Shown here piece by piece: positions 34,514 to 46,136 of a stretch of 64,000 bases of DNA. The DNA is taken from positions 44,208,840 through 44,272,839 of the forward strand of contig CM049322.1 of assembly GCA_026874595.1 (NCBI GenBank), written 5' to 3'. This DNA comes from Sipunculus nudus. Lineage: Eukaryota > Annelida > Sipuncula > Golfingiida > Sipunculidae. How positions within the stretch are numbered: position 1 is the first letter of the stretch; every line of letters begins with the position of its first letter. The notes beneath the pieces were generated by a model. That model was not told where the DNA came from and made no database searches. It saw only the letters and a program-made list of their open reading frames with translations. The position numbers were made by a program, and so were the translations under genes.

Positions 34514-34681
34514 GAACTCGTGTGTGAGTGAAACACGGCCGTAGGCCGGACTTCTCATCATGATTTCTAAGCGCTTACCTTGGGCCAAACTGTAAAAATC
34601 TCGCAGCTGCTCCACGAAGATTCGAATCCACGTTTTCCGGCCTTGAGCCCTTAGGTCTACCCCCATAGTCTACAAAGAGCT
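34514..34681 (-). mobile_element. SINE family A, 5'-half copy
   Basis: The segment GTGAGTGAAACACGGCCG..., a box B-like GATTCGAATCCACG (about 34619) and the head-proximal GGTCTACCCCC match the right halves of 14380-14750, 38886-39283 and 47450-47850. The left half of the family is missing. It is absent from the corresponding place in the second intergenic unit near 45440-45480. Confidence 0.72.
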
Positions 34682-34759
34682 GTTTGTATATGTTTATAGT
34701 TCGTTTATACTTCTTGACGGATCCATGAGCAAGAAAACAATATTCAAGCATAATGTAAG

Positions 34760-37230
34760 TGTATTGCCCTCGGCCTTACCTAGATGGCGGCACTGTCCGA
34801 TGTTCTTTTGTAATTGAAAGAATGGAACGCCCTAACAGTGTACCAATCGATATAAATGATAATACCGTCTGTTTAATGATAAATTTGTATCTTTTTCATA
34901 ATTATGGAGCGATTTCGTCATATATACCGAATAAGAATCTTAGAGGAACGGTATTTAAGATACGTGGACCTAATGTTGATGCGATATAGCCATGGAGGCA
35001 AATCAGCACATGTTCCTGAGTCAATGTTTACAAGGAAATTCTGTTACAAAACAGTGACCTTTGAGCCTGCTGTTAAAGCATAATGTTGCTGAAACTTATA
35101 TCAAAGGAGGTGAATAGTATTGTTACTAATGCAAACCCGCACTCTGTGTGTTTAATTTCGAAAATGTCATACATATTTTATTGATATTTTGTGGAGGGTT
35201 TAGGGTTATACTCGAGGAATAACTGCGAATGTTTGGTGGTAATCTGGACGAAATTTTCAATATAACAGATATTTTTCGTAAATGAGATTGCGCATTTGTC
35301 TAACTTCAGATTAAATTAATTATGGCCATGGTGATATGGGTATATGTTAAGGTTAGATTGCACACATACAAATGTGATAACACATACAAATCAAGACCAC
35401 GGCCGGAGCTCAAGTGTCTAGTGTTCACTTACAGCGGCACCATACCTAGGTCAATTGTGTTCCTTTGAAGGTGTATTCTCTACTTTTTTTATCTGATAAG
35501 CAAGGGTTAAAGGGTACGTTTGCCGGTATATGCGTACTGCTTTAACCTCGGGCTAGCATGGAACCTGTGCGCCAGTGTAAGATTTGGTGACTTGGTGGAA
35601 CTAAATTACTTATGGCTTGATAGATTAAGTGTCGGACTGAGGTTGCAGTGTCCGGATCCCTTCCTGAGTGTGCTCCTCTTTTTCCAGTCTCTGTCTAGCG
35701 TGCGTAAATGTGACCGATAGATAGATAGATTGATAGAAAGAGAGTTGGATGGATAGATTGGAGCGTGGATCGAGGAAGGGAAGGACGGATGGAAGGATGC
35801 ACATATATATTTATTTATTTAATTATCATGAGTGTTCAATATGGCAATGATTATGGTTGCCAGCTTCCGGCTGGGACTGTAGTCTTATCATCGTGTAAGG
35901 CTAATGATTCATAACAGTTCACACATCATATATGCGCGTTCACCTGATTTATATAATTCTTTCGCCTATATTATTCTATCGCCATCGATATATATTCTCA
36001 TCATTACGATACTTTGGATGTCTTCATTAAGGCTTTAAAATTTAGATAACTTGTATTGTGTAATGAATGCATCATCCTCAATAATGCACTTGAGTCATGG
36101 AAAACATTCTTCGTTTAGTGTATACAATCAGATTGATGGAAAATATGGATTATGTTGAAATGAACGTTTCTAATTCATGTACCACAATTACTTTGGTTGC
36201 GACAACCTTTGATTATGTTCGCATTTACATTCTAACCTGTGTAGATGATAAAAGTGTATGCTAAGTACATATTTATCATGTAGAGCCTATATTTTTCCAA
36301 GTTTATTGTTTATTATGCATCACATATTTTATTAATCAAATGTATAACTCCCAAAGTGGCTTGTTAATGTATGTAATATGCCAGTGCTTCTCTTGATTAT
36401 TTTCCTATAAGAAATCGCAACATACTGAAGATTGCTCATGGACCTTTATTCATATGTCCTTGTGGATGATTCCGCTCACTTTTGACAAAATATTATCTAG
36501 CAAACATTTCATTTCCCTCGACATAAATTAATAGTAATAGTAAGATCCAATTGATTCCCCTGTAGTCAGGGCTGTGTCAAATTTCACATATTCCATTTAC
36601 AGGGACTTCTGGAGTTAACCTAATGACAGTAAACCTAATGACAGAGTGCTTAAAATCGTTATTTTTATCCATAGTCCTTAGAAAATATATTACTTTTTTT
36701 TCCAAGAGTGTTTAAACAAGGAACAAGGAACTCCTTAGATGCATCGAGTAAAGTTTCTAGGCCAAACTAACACTTTTATTCTAGGGAGATCTACACTATA
36801 TTTATGTAGAAATGAGAGTGCGAATTGCTTGAGAGGACAGTATCTGAATATTGCATTACTCATGCACTTACTGCCTGCTTAATGTAAAGTGGATACAGCA
36901 ATAGAGAATGTGTGACCGAGAAAGTGAGCCTGTTTTAACCGAACACAGTAAAAAGTGCACTCATAAAAAAGATGTTTTTATTTCAACAGAATGTCGCCTT
37001 AAAATCCATGCAAACTCTCCTTCAGGCATGTTATGCTGTTTGCTGATATTTTACTATACACACCTGGTCGCAATAACTGATTATTTTATTTTCATTAGCG
37101 TAGTTGGACTTTCATCCGTGGCTTCTTAAGCATTCTAAAGTTAGAAGTGTGAGCGCTCTGAACTATCAGATTACCCAGGATTAAGATCATATGTTTATGA
37201 CAATGTGTTGTTTTGAGTTTAGCATTCTCG
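34760..37230. repeat. duplicated intergenic unit, copy 1
   Basis: Collinear with 45480-49330. Landmarks: CTAGATGGCGG(C/T)ACTG at 34782, GGAGCGATTTCGTCATAT, CAGTGACC(T/G)TTGAGCCTGCTGTTAAA, GGAATAACTGCGA, CAAGACCACGGC(C/A)GGAGCTCAA, GATAAGCAAGGGTTAAAGGGTACGTTTGCCGG, CACATCATATATGC, GTGGATGATTCC, and the region 36900-37200 matching 48990-49290. Several short ORFs (34759-34989, 35520-35720, 36908-37129) have counterparts that are not conserved as ORFs, so I call none of them genes. A GATA/GGAT-rich simple stretch lies at 35715-35800. Confidence 0.85.
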
Positions 37231-38370
37231 ACTTTGATCGTCTATGAAACCTGTGTCTCTCTCATATGAAAAAAAAAAATAACCAGGTGTCCAAAGGGAA
37301 AGAAAGTTACAGAGAGTGGCTGGGATTTAATCCACAGAACTCGTTAATAGAGGTTAAGTAAATGCACATTAAATGTGTAGATTGTCTTTGCAATTCTTGC
37401 TCATATAGAACATTGATTTTAGAGACAACATTTAAAGAGATCTTGTTTTATTATTACTCACATAGGTCACAATGATGGTAGACCAAGGGCATCACAAATA
37501 TTGACCGTTCGGCCACGACTACATATACCCGCAAACATTCTTAAACATTTGAATGTAGGACGTTATAAGTTATGTGTCACGAATAAGTATGTGTGAGAAC
37601 GTATAACAATTTTACCACGAAAATAAATTGAACCATCATTATGTAAAATATCATCTCTGTATGCTTTTAAACACAAGCCCTTGGTAATAGGAACGAATAT
37701 GTTGATTCCAGTATTATTTAAAACAATATTATCTGAATGAGCACCAATGTAAAGTGATAACTTACCCCAGTGCTAAACATAAAGCCAGTGCCTGAAAACA
37801 GCCAAAATCCGAGACGCAAGGTGAATTTTGATTTTAAATGGAATATTATATGAATATTATAACATCCTTGCATAGTGGTTGTGGAAATTATTTTCAGCCA
37901 TAATATCCGTATTGAACAATATAGTCAAATTCTGTCTACCTTTCCGGGTAAACCAATGAAAAGGTTCTAACCCATTTTAATCATTTTCTTTTCATTATTA
38001 ATTTGTCTGTATATCTATTTGATCAATTGTATGATGTTTTGAACAAAAATGTCCAGTAAATATGAACATCTAAGACGTAGGCAAGTACTTATTCCAAGCA
38101 TTTGGAAAGAATAACATGTAACATGATATAGTCCGAGTAAAGAATATATATATATATATATATCAAAATGACTGATGTCCATTGGATTATCGATCATATT
38201 AGGAATATATACTACAACGGATATGTATATAAAAGTAATAAAGGTAGTATACAATACATCAGCAGAGAAAATAAGCTTTGGTAAGATAATATATCATTTT
38301 CCTTGCTTTTTATTTTCCAAAAATTTGAAATATATATATATATATACTCACGCATGACTTTTTAAAATAC
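37231..38370. other. no gene; short (TA)n runs
   Basis: TA runs occur at 38144-38162 and 38331-38346. No other supportable feature. Confidence 0.55.
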
Positions 38371-38373
38371 AAT

Positions 38374-38635
38374 CAAAATACTTTTAAAATGAAAAAGAAA
38401 TGCAAATTGCTAAAACAGCCAAGTCTCAATCAAGCTTATGTGGTCATGCTACTTGGAAAAAGGGTTACACACTTAGTATTTGAAATGATAGGGACAAATT
38501 ATTACAAAATACTTTTAAAATGAAAAAGAAATGCAAATTGCTAAAACAGCCAAGTCTCAATCAAGCTTATGTGGTCATGCTACTTGGAAAAAGGGTTACA
38601 CACTTAGTATTTGAAATGATAGGGACAAATTATTA
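38374..38635. repeat. perfect tandem duplication, 131-bp unit
   Basis: 38374-38504 and 38505-38635 are identical by inspection at every base. That makes this the youngest duplication visible, or an assembly artefact. Confidence 0.97.
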
Positions 38636-38875
38636 TTTAGTGGTGACATATATGTCGATGTAATGGTGCTGTGTATAAAAAACTAATAACATTCGTGTTT
38701 ATTTTCTGTAAGGCAGGATTTGGCATACTTATGTAGAATTGAGAGTATCAAAAGCCTGAATGTTTACATACTGCTTGCTTAGTTTTGTACTTTTCATTTC
38801 TCATTTTGAAGCAGGGCGTGACCTCATAGCTCCTGGTTTAGCATCACCGGGGTGCCTCGCATGCCGCCATATCAC
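38636..38875. other. no recognisable feature
   Basis: Unremarkable DNA ahead of a SINE insertion. Confidence 0.5.
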
Positions 38876-38885
38876 TTGTTACCAT

Positions 38886-39283
38886 ATTTTTTTTAAATTT
38901 TTTTTTGGTGGAGGTAACCGCCTCCATTTTTAATGTTTTGCTTAAGTAAGTGTGTGTACATCTGCAGAGTTCCATTCCGGTTTCGGACTACGTGACAGGG
39001 GCTTATATCGGATTTTTCCTGGCGTCTACCAGGTTCGGTATACCTGCGGGCCCTAAGTGTGTGTCATCCCTATGACTTGGTCATAACACCGAGGAGTCCC
39101 CGAAAGGCGCACTCATTTGTGAGTGAAACACGACTGATGGGCACAGTCTCCCCATGAAGCCTGTAGAGCGCTCACCCTGAGTGGGGGCCGACCGTAAAAA
39201 ATCTCACCGCCTAGGCTGGGAATCCGAACCCACGATCCCCCAACTTTGAGTTCTGCGCTCTACCCCTGAGCCACAGAAGCCGG
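38886..39283 (-). mobile_element. SINE family A, copy 2 (full length with TSD)
   Basis: Flanked by the perfect direct repeat TTGTTACCAT (38876-38885 and 39284-39293). The minus-strand head reads ACCGGCTTCTGTGGCTCAGG with box A-like GGGTAGAGCGCAGAACTC and a box B-like GTGGGTTCGGATTCC. The opposite end is A-rich on the minus strand. Length is about 398 bases. Confidence 0.93.
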
Positions 39284-39293
39284 TTGTTACCAT

Positions 39294-39985
39294 TAGCGTC
39301 ATCGTGTGTCTGTCCGGGGCACTACTACACAACTTCCCAGAAGTTAGACCGGTACCAATCGCAATTATGCTTAGTTTACTTCTCTACGTAGAAGACAGCC
39401 ATTTTGAATATGAAATGGTGTGGTTCGAAGCCACCTGAGCCTATGGAGGTTTAAGATTGGCATGCCCCCTATTATCGTAAATCTGTGCAAAGCTAAATAA
39501 ATGTGCTTCATTTTTTCTAAGGCGTAATGGTTTATAGGTACAATACATGTTAGATGAACCAGACCAATTGTAAGATATGACCTTGTACTTCTAACAACAA
39601 CCAAATGGTGAAAAGAGACTTCGCTATATTTGTAAATATTGTACATATTCCTGCATGTTCCTTTATGATGTGGATGTATCATAAAGTTCATTTTACACTC
39701 TATGGAATTCATTAAATTATTTCTTGAGCACTTCTTTAGCTTAGGGAATTTGCATCAATGACATAGCGTTTCAAAAATGATCGTATATATAATGTGATTA
39801 TCTAATAAAAACAGTGTTTAACTTGATCTTGCGGAGGTTTCCAGAGTAGAGAAATACATATTACCATAAAATCTCATATATTATGTCCACTTCTCCTCAA
39901 TTTTGGTTTGTTGTAAGATCCCAAAAAAAATCAAATAAAGCACACCCCTTTACGTTGGGCATGTTAGGCAACTCTATTTGCTATT
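39294..39985. other. no recognisable feature
   Basis: A 113-codon minus-strand ORF (39371-39712) has no motif, signal peptide or second copy that I can recognise. It is probably chance. Confidence 0.4.
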
Positions 39986-39993
39986 CTGTAGTT

Positions 39994-40091
39994 TGTGAAT
40001 ATTTGCATGATGAGTTTATTGTTTACCATTATAATTTTATCCAGTTTTTAACTATGTGACCAGAAATATGCACGTTCTTGATAGCGAGAGT
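39994..40091 (-). pseudogene. GT31 M-type fragment M1
   Basis: Minus-strand remnant that aligns with about 49910-50010 of the intact gene (residues ~263-297, around the EDVYISG motif and VNWKHIIQIF). On the plus strand the shared words are GAATATTTG, GTTTACCAT, ACCAGAAATAT(A/G)CACGT and CGATAG/TGATAG. It stops abruptly at about 40091, where a plus-strand F-type fragment begins. Confidence 0.7.
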
Positions 40092-40096
40092 AAATT

Positions 40097-40380
40097 CCAA
40101 CACAGGATAGATATTCACCACAGACATCATAAGTCAACTGTACCAGGTGAGTCTGGAAATCCCTGTATTCCACGTGGAAGACGTGTATATAACGGGTCTA
40201 CTATATGAGCGACTTGGGAATGTGTCCATGGTCAACTGAGGTAAAACTGTGCAAATATTTAGATCAAGAGATTGTGCAAATCCATCTGTCGCATTCTCCC
40301 ATGCACAACATGAGCCTCCACATGTTCTAAGAGATTGCTGGATTAAATTACAAAATACAACCATAAAAGAGGAGAAGTAG
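40097..40380 (+). pseudogene. GT31 F-type relic F5 (C-terminal part)
   Basis: Plus-strand C-terminal fragment beginning in the YMxGTGYI motif. It continues as ISQLYQVSLEIPVFHVEDVY and ITGLLYERLGNVSMVN, then a stop where the family has Trp (TGG to TGA at about 40238). After that come KTVQIFRSRDCANPSVAF, and DCWIKLQNTTIKEEK ending at 40380. The EDV motif is intact but the DDD part is missing. It may show the original length of the F-type C-terminus. It sits back to back with M1. Confidence 0.85.
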
Positions 40381-40690
40381 CGGGATAAAACGTGTATATT
40401 AAATAGGACCCATCATCATGCAAAAAAAAATTATACGAAGTATATACAAACCTGATAAAAACTTAAATACACATTTTGTTTCTAAATTAAAGGCATCAAT
40501 ATAATGCTTAATGAGTTGTTTTGTGGCTGTTGTCTCTTTTTGCTCAATAACAGCTCAATATGCAAACTTAGCCTTAAATATGAAATGTACCGCCAGATAC
40601 ATTTCTAAAAGTCGTTTACCTCAACATTAAAAGAAATGTCCATTTCTGTATATGTTTGACTTTGTACGTGTATCCCCCTCTCTTCCATGC
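40381..40690 (+). repeat. 3' flank of F-type GT31, copy 2
   Basis: Collinear with 33291-33610. Confidence 0.8.
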
Positions 40691-40815
40691 ATATATGCGT
40701 GGGAATACTTCAGAATTAATTTGTACATGTGTGCGCATTTGGTGTTGTCAAAAAAAAGAGATTTTACCGACGCTATTTTATATGAAGTCCTTGGTTCATG
40801 CATACCATCCGGGAG
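40691..40815. repeat. dispersed repeat G, copy 2
   Basis: Pairs with 6150-6330; see the shared words GAATAATTCAGAA/GAATGCTTC and TATGAAGTCCTTGGTTCATGC. Confidence 0.5.
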
Positions 40816-41292
40816 AGCAAATGAGCACAGCTGAAATGTTAACAAGTATACCTTCATACGAATAAATAACGATAGGGACATCGGTTTTATATGTGAATTT
40901 AATTATGTTATTGATGTTCTTTGCGCATGTATTAGCATATATGCTTACATGGGTATAAGGCTGTACAGTAATAGGATGGTGAGATATAATTTTGTTTTCA
41001 TTAAATGACCTCACTTCCTTTATAAATCTTGGTCTGAATTTATGAAATCATTTGTATAGCATTTGCGTTCATTTTCTTTCAAACTTTATTTCTGTAAGTA
41101 TATCCAACTTTTCATTATTTTCACATGGTAATATGTGTAATTCATAGAGCTGCTTGGTTTATGAGATTATAAGGACGTGTTTACCGTTTTACCATTTTCT
41201 ACCGAACGTTGTTTCAGTATTGCTTTCAAGAAAATATTAACAACGGTATCCTATACATTATTTTCAATATAAATTATTACTAGAATATCATT

Positions 41293-41296
<4 letters not shown>
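40816..41296. other. no recognisable feature
   Basis: AT-rich, no supportable feature. Confidence 0.5.

Positions 41297-41297
<1 letters not shown>

Positions 41298-41331
<34 letters not shown>
41298..41331. repeat. (TA)n microsatellite
   Basis: Short TA run. Confidence 0.95.
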
Positions 41332-41333
<2 letters not shown>

Positions 41334-41505
41334 TTTGATATAAATAGAAGAGTGCCTGCTCAACGCGAATAAAAAAAAATGCAAACATGTAAACCATGGA
41401 CGGTGACCACACTATAATAACACTATAACGCTGTCTCTCTGACACTTTTCCGCATGCTTATATGTTTTAACGATAAATGGATTTCACTTCCCTGTGCTAG
41501 TACAG

Positions 41506-41548
41506 GTGATAATTTACGAAAATGGATTACATTTTCGTAAATTATCAC
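41506..41548. repeat. perfect 19-bp hairpin with 5-base loop
   Basis: Left arm GTGATAATTTACGAAAATG (41506-41524), loop GATTA, right arm its exact reverse complement (41530-41548). A TA run follows at once. Confidence 0.95.
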
Positions 41549-41560
41549 TATATATATATA

Positions 41561-41597
<37 letters not shown>
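41549..41597. repeat. (TA)n microsatellite
   Basis: TA run directly after the hairpin. Confidence 0.95.
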
Positions 41598-41600
<3 letters not shown>

Positions 41601-41819
41601 ATTTATGTAACCCGTCGTTATATAGTCGAATTGTCCACACAAAATAATTATAATACATAGTGCCCCGCACTATTGGACAATGAGGAATTTAGGATGTATA
41701 AGATAAGATTTGTGAGTTCTCTAAGTGTATGTACTTGAATCAACTGAATATATCACCGACTCCAACCATTCAGGATCATAAAAAAGTATGGTATTCGGAC
41801 GGACGTCACACACACAGAG

Positions 41820-41852
<33 letters not shown>

Positions 41853-42269
41853 GATAATGTTTTATAACCTGATATTTTGTTTATATAGATACATGCATAT
41901 ATTAACGCATTTTCGTATGGGATATGAATCTCATTTATGACGTACCTTCTAATGCTGCGTACTACAAATGTTGACCAGATGCCTCTGGCATGTTCTATAA
42001 AAAGGCATCCCCAACTTGTACTGAGGACATCATACAGACAAACACGATCACCGCTTAAGGACATTTATTCATAGTGTCAGTGTATGACATTTGATTAATT
42101 ATTAAGACTTACATTGCAGTCTATGTACACCCTCGTCGCATAAAAAAATGTTTCTTTGATGTGCATCACGCACAGAGGCTTACACATATAAATGACAGTT
42201 ATGAAAGAATAAATGACAGGATGTACAACGTCATGTCGAGGGAAGTCAATGATAATATCAAAAGTTTTT

Positions 42270-42275
<6 letters not shown>
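41598..42275. other. no gene; (TA)n at 41828-41852
   Basis: A short CACA/TATA compound run sits at about 41810-41852. A 103-codon minus ORF across it lacks any motif. Confidence 0.5.

Positions 42276-42276
<1 letters not shown>

Positions 42277-42340
<64 letters not shown>
42277..42340. repeat. (TA)n microsatellite
   Basis: Uninterrupted TA run. Confidence 0.97.
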
Positions 42341-42343
<3 letters not shown>

Positions 42344-43579
42344 TATATAAAACATAAGCACATGTTAATCTAAAATAAATTAAAATATGTTCCTGAATGA
42401 TTGATATTTGTCATTATCGTAATTTCTGCGTTATATTTACCAACAGAGCATGTATAATAAGCATGGCGTGAATTGCATTGCATACATTTACCCGTTAATT
42501 TAACCATGAAATGAGTCTTATTATGTATATACCGAAGTTGTTCCATTGAATATATTATATGATTAATATTTAAATTATATATAGTAGCAGCATATATTTT
42601 ATCTGCATTATAACTAAACCCTGTTCCACCCTGATCGTTTGTTGGTCCTTGGAGCGCCAATGTTGTAAGTGATGGGATCTCACATGTGGTAATCAGGGGT
42701 ATTAATCGTGCGTGTTTACTCGATTAATTATTACCAAATAAATGCATAGCATGATGCAAAAAAAGGGTGGCTTCTGTAAACACGGACATATATATACACA
42801 TGTATTATGGTGTGTGAGGGTGTGTGTGTGCATTTTTGACGATGTCATCAGCATCACGATTAAGAGAAGTTTATGATCAGGTTAATTCCCTTTGTTTTTA
42901 AAAATATGATTTTCAGATTTATCGCCACTTTGCTTTTACAATGAGAGCCATACCTGCCAGTGAGCCTATATAAAATTAGCTAGAACAATATATTGTTTTT
43001 GCATATTAAAGCACCAACACTGATAGCAACCCCATCAATAACACAGATTCACTCAAACAAAAAACGCAGATACATCTGCGTTATGAAATGGTTATGGCGA
43101 TTTCTAATGATCATATATAAGAATGCTATAAATAGTGACTCCATCACATGTTTATTCGTGCAGTGGTTCTGCTGTGGCACGACAAGTGTCTATTCATCTC
43201 CTCAGCCTACTTTGTACTACCAGCATTTTCTAATTAACCTGTGAAATATTATATAAACATAAAAAAATCATGGCAATGTTAATATTGGCAGTATTTAGTC
43301 TGATATATTAATAGCATATGCTGTTTCTTTTCTGTTCAGGAATACGAACGATCAGTCACGTAATTCCATTTTATTGCATATTTCACATGTTGTTCGGATA
43401 AACTTAATCTGATGATGCTATAATTACTGATCCCCATCTGCCCGAATAATTGACCCTTTATTTTGTTAGGATATTGTAATTGGCACTGTAATTTTCTAGA
43501 AAAGCATGCTACAAAGCGCAGATCACCGCCAAATCAGATCATCACCTCCATTTAGAACTGCCATAACTCAACAATCTCA
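42341..43579. other. no recognisable feature
   Basis: ORFs at 42370-42660 (minus) and 42993-43244 (plus) have no recognisable motif. Confidence 0.5.
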
Positions 43580-44060
43580 AGCTGCTTCATATTTCTCCAT
43601 GTTATTGCGATATATTTATTTTTTCCCCTCGCTATGATTTGAATCGACGTGTTATTGTGTTATAACTACGTATGTTCCAGCTGCTATTATAGTCAGCATG
43701 TCATTGTAATATAATTATTATCTATGAAGTATCATTATAATTTTAAGCGACACGTCATTGTGCTATTATTGTTTAGTTATAGCTGTTATTATTTTCGACA
43801 TTTCATTTTAATATAATTAATTTCCCCGCCCCATCACGGTAATGGACATGTTATTGTTTTTATCATTACTGTTCTATATATGCTCTATTTATCTGAATGT
43901 TACTGACAATTATTTTTTTTTTGTTCTTATAATTGGAAGGTTAGTGTAATATGGAGGTTGTCGCCGGCGTTCTTGTAAAAGAAGTGTTCTAATTACAGAT
44001 CTCTGGCTGCCTTATTTATATGCATGTTCCAGTTTTCTAGCTACATATTTTAGCAGTCCT
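43580..44060. repeat. diverged ~50-bp satellite, block III
   Basis: Cleanest block of the satellite. Units begin near 43627, 43678, 43725, 43786 and 43838 with cores GAATCGACGTGTTATTGTG, AGTCAGCATGTCATTG, AAGCGACACGTCATTGTG, TTCGACATTTCATT and AATGGACATGTTATTG. It reads in the same plus-strand direction as blocks I and II although the adjacent GT31 relic is on the other strand. Confidence 0.7.
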
Positions 44061-44257
44061 TAAAATAGGCACGTGTCAAACAGTTATAATGAAACTCCAT
44101 GTTAATTCCGCGTTGTACGTGTCATACAAAATACTATTCTTACACACTGTGGCATTTAATAGATATTGATCTCCTTGATCACGTGCCCATATGACCTCTG
44201 CATTAACGGCATCAAGTGATAAGTTCACCACATTACAACCTAATAACACCAATAGTT

Positions 44258-44721
44258 TAAAATGAAGCCCTTTGTAGCTCAGGTATTTGTTAGTATAAAA
44301 AATCTCTCCTATGATAATATATTTGTGTAGATCATATTCTGCAAGCTTGTCAACAGGAGCAAACCGCTTTTTCTCAGTCCCAAAACAAACAACACTCTCA
44401 TATCCCATTTATCTAATTATCTAAATTATGTTCGCATGCGTTTCCCGTATAAGGTCCCTTCTGTCCCTTATCTCTCGTATTGTGTGTATGTACACAGATT
44501 ACTTTGTATCCTCGATAGTTGTTTTGTCATACAGGAGAAAATTAGTACGTCAAGGGAGGCCATTTTGATCCACCAATCAATGTGGCACAGAACCATTAAT
44601 TTGATATTCCCAGGTGTACCTGCTTTATTACTACGCCGATGAGACTTTGTAATTAGTATATTCTCAAGATTTAAACAACAAAAAAGAGGATTTTTTTTTT
44701 AAATCTTTATGTAAAACGCTT
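44258..44721 (-). pseudogene. GT31 M-type relic M2 (N-terminal half)
   Basis: N-terminal half of an M-type gene. The initiator corresponds to about 44719-44721, where ATGCG reads AAGCG, so the start is lost. The signal-anchor and stem region is readable in broken frames. Around 44490-44440 the segment equals the CIEDTKYFMYIHTA to RKTY region. From 44408 an open frame covers GYESVVCFG, LAEYDLHKYIIIGEIF and NKYLSYKGL, equivalent to residues ~110-159 of the intact protein. Homology stops at about 44258, before the DDD motif, and the ~50-bp satellite begins about 200 bases further on. Confidence 0.82.
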
Positions 44722-44996
44722 AACTATTTTGGAAAATTGTACATTAAATTTCATTGATATCGTGGTTCTCCCTCTCTCCTTAAGAACATAGCCTTAGGCC
44801 ATCTAGCAATTTTTCTAGAGTTCCATTCTTGAGCTTCGACTTTTACACAGTAATGGGGATTAGTGATATCCATTCCAAGTAACAATTAACTTTTTTAATT
44901 GCCACTCTTGGCAATAATACGACAGTTCACTGCTCGGGTGTATCCTTTTTCTAAGGAGAACGGGGAGGTATTGAAAATAATGATAAGTCACAAAAG

Positions 44997-45006
44997 CTGA
45001 TTGGTT
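44997..45006 (-). promoter_or_regulatory. CCAAT-box-like site upstream of relic M2
   Basis: Minus strand AACCAATCAG, about 280 bases upstream of the lost start, full match to RRCCAATSRS. Confidence 0.4.
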
Positions 45007-45335
45007 ACGGCTCTGCCCTCAAACGCCCTCATTGTGTCAAGTTCACGCAATACGTTCTAATGTTACACGTCATACTGCGGTCCGTTTATGCATCGAACGG
45101 CCCCAGTATGATTTCATTATTAATCGATATTTGCTATAATTCCTGCGACAGGTAATGTATGATCTGCAGAATCGTGTATGCGCCGTTTGCGTATTGCAGT
45201 ATGTAGTACCAATAAATTCATTAACAAAACTAATTGACACGCTTTGCTGTAATAGGTTCCTGCTCAGGTAGGTCCTTGTTCGACGGGGATTGCCGAGAAA
45301 ATAAACATAACGGTATGCCTTGCATGGCATGGAAT

Positions 45336-45345
45336 CTGATTGGTT
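45336..45345 (-). promoter_or_regulatory. second CCAAT-box-like site upstream of relic M2
   Basis: Minus strand AACCAATCAG, with the same surrounding TTACGGCTCTGAT context as the other copies. Confidence 0.4.
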
Positions 45346-46136
45346 ACGGCTCTGATTTAAAACGCCCGAAAAATAACCATGATAACACATTACATACCAT
45401 GGATGCTGATGTTGTCATACACACTGCATAACCACTTACACAGAAATATATAGGTTCTACAGAACTGCTGTACTGTCTGCGTTGTTGTCCTCGGCTTTAT
45501 CTAGATGGCGGTACTGCCCGACGTTGTTGTGTTATTGAAAGAATGAAACGTCCTAACTGTGTACCAATTAATATCACTTAACCACCATCTTTTTAATGAT
45601 GAATGTGTAGCTTATTCATAATTTTGGAGCGATTTCGTCATATCTCCCGGTTTAGATCCTTAGCGCAACGCTATTTAAGCTACCTGGACGTATTGCTGAT
45701 GTGATAAACCCATGGAGCAAATAATTACATGTTCCTGAATAAATGTTTACAAGGGAAATCTGCAACAAAACAGTGACCGTTGAGCCTGCTGTTAAAAGCA
45801 GAATGTAGTGTAATAATATATTAAAAAAGCTAAACAGTATTTTTTCAAATGCAAACCCGCACCCGGGCTGTGTAATTTCGAAAATGTCATACACATTTTA
45901 TTGACATTTTGTGAAGGATTAGGGTGATACTCCAGGAATAACTGCGATTTTTTTTGGTAATCTGGACGAAATTATGTTTTCAATTTAACAGATATTTCCC
46001 GTATATGAGATTGGAGAGTGGTCTTACTTCAGATTAAATATAATGATGACCATAGAGACATGGATATATGCGGATATTTGTAAAGATTAGATCGCGGGAA
46101 AATGTGTGCGGAGATGAGTTGATAACACATACAAGT

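Larger units (their letters stand above)
44735..45440 (-). repeat. proximal 5' flank of M-type GT31, copy 2
   Basis: Flank of relic M2, collinear with 33615-34370 and more loosely with 50810-51340. It contains two CCAAT-like sites through the same internal duplication. Confidence 0.8.

Noticed and set aside
39371-39712. 113-codon minus-strand ORF
   Set aside because: No recognisable domain, signal peptide or second copy; within length expected by chance for the window.
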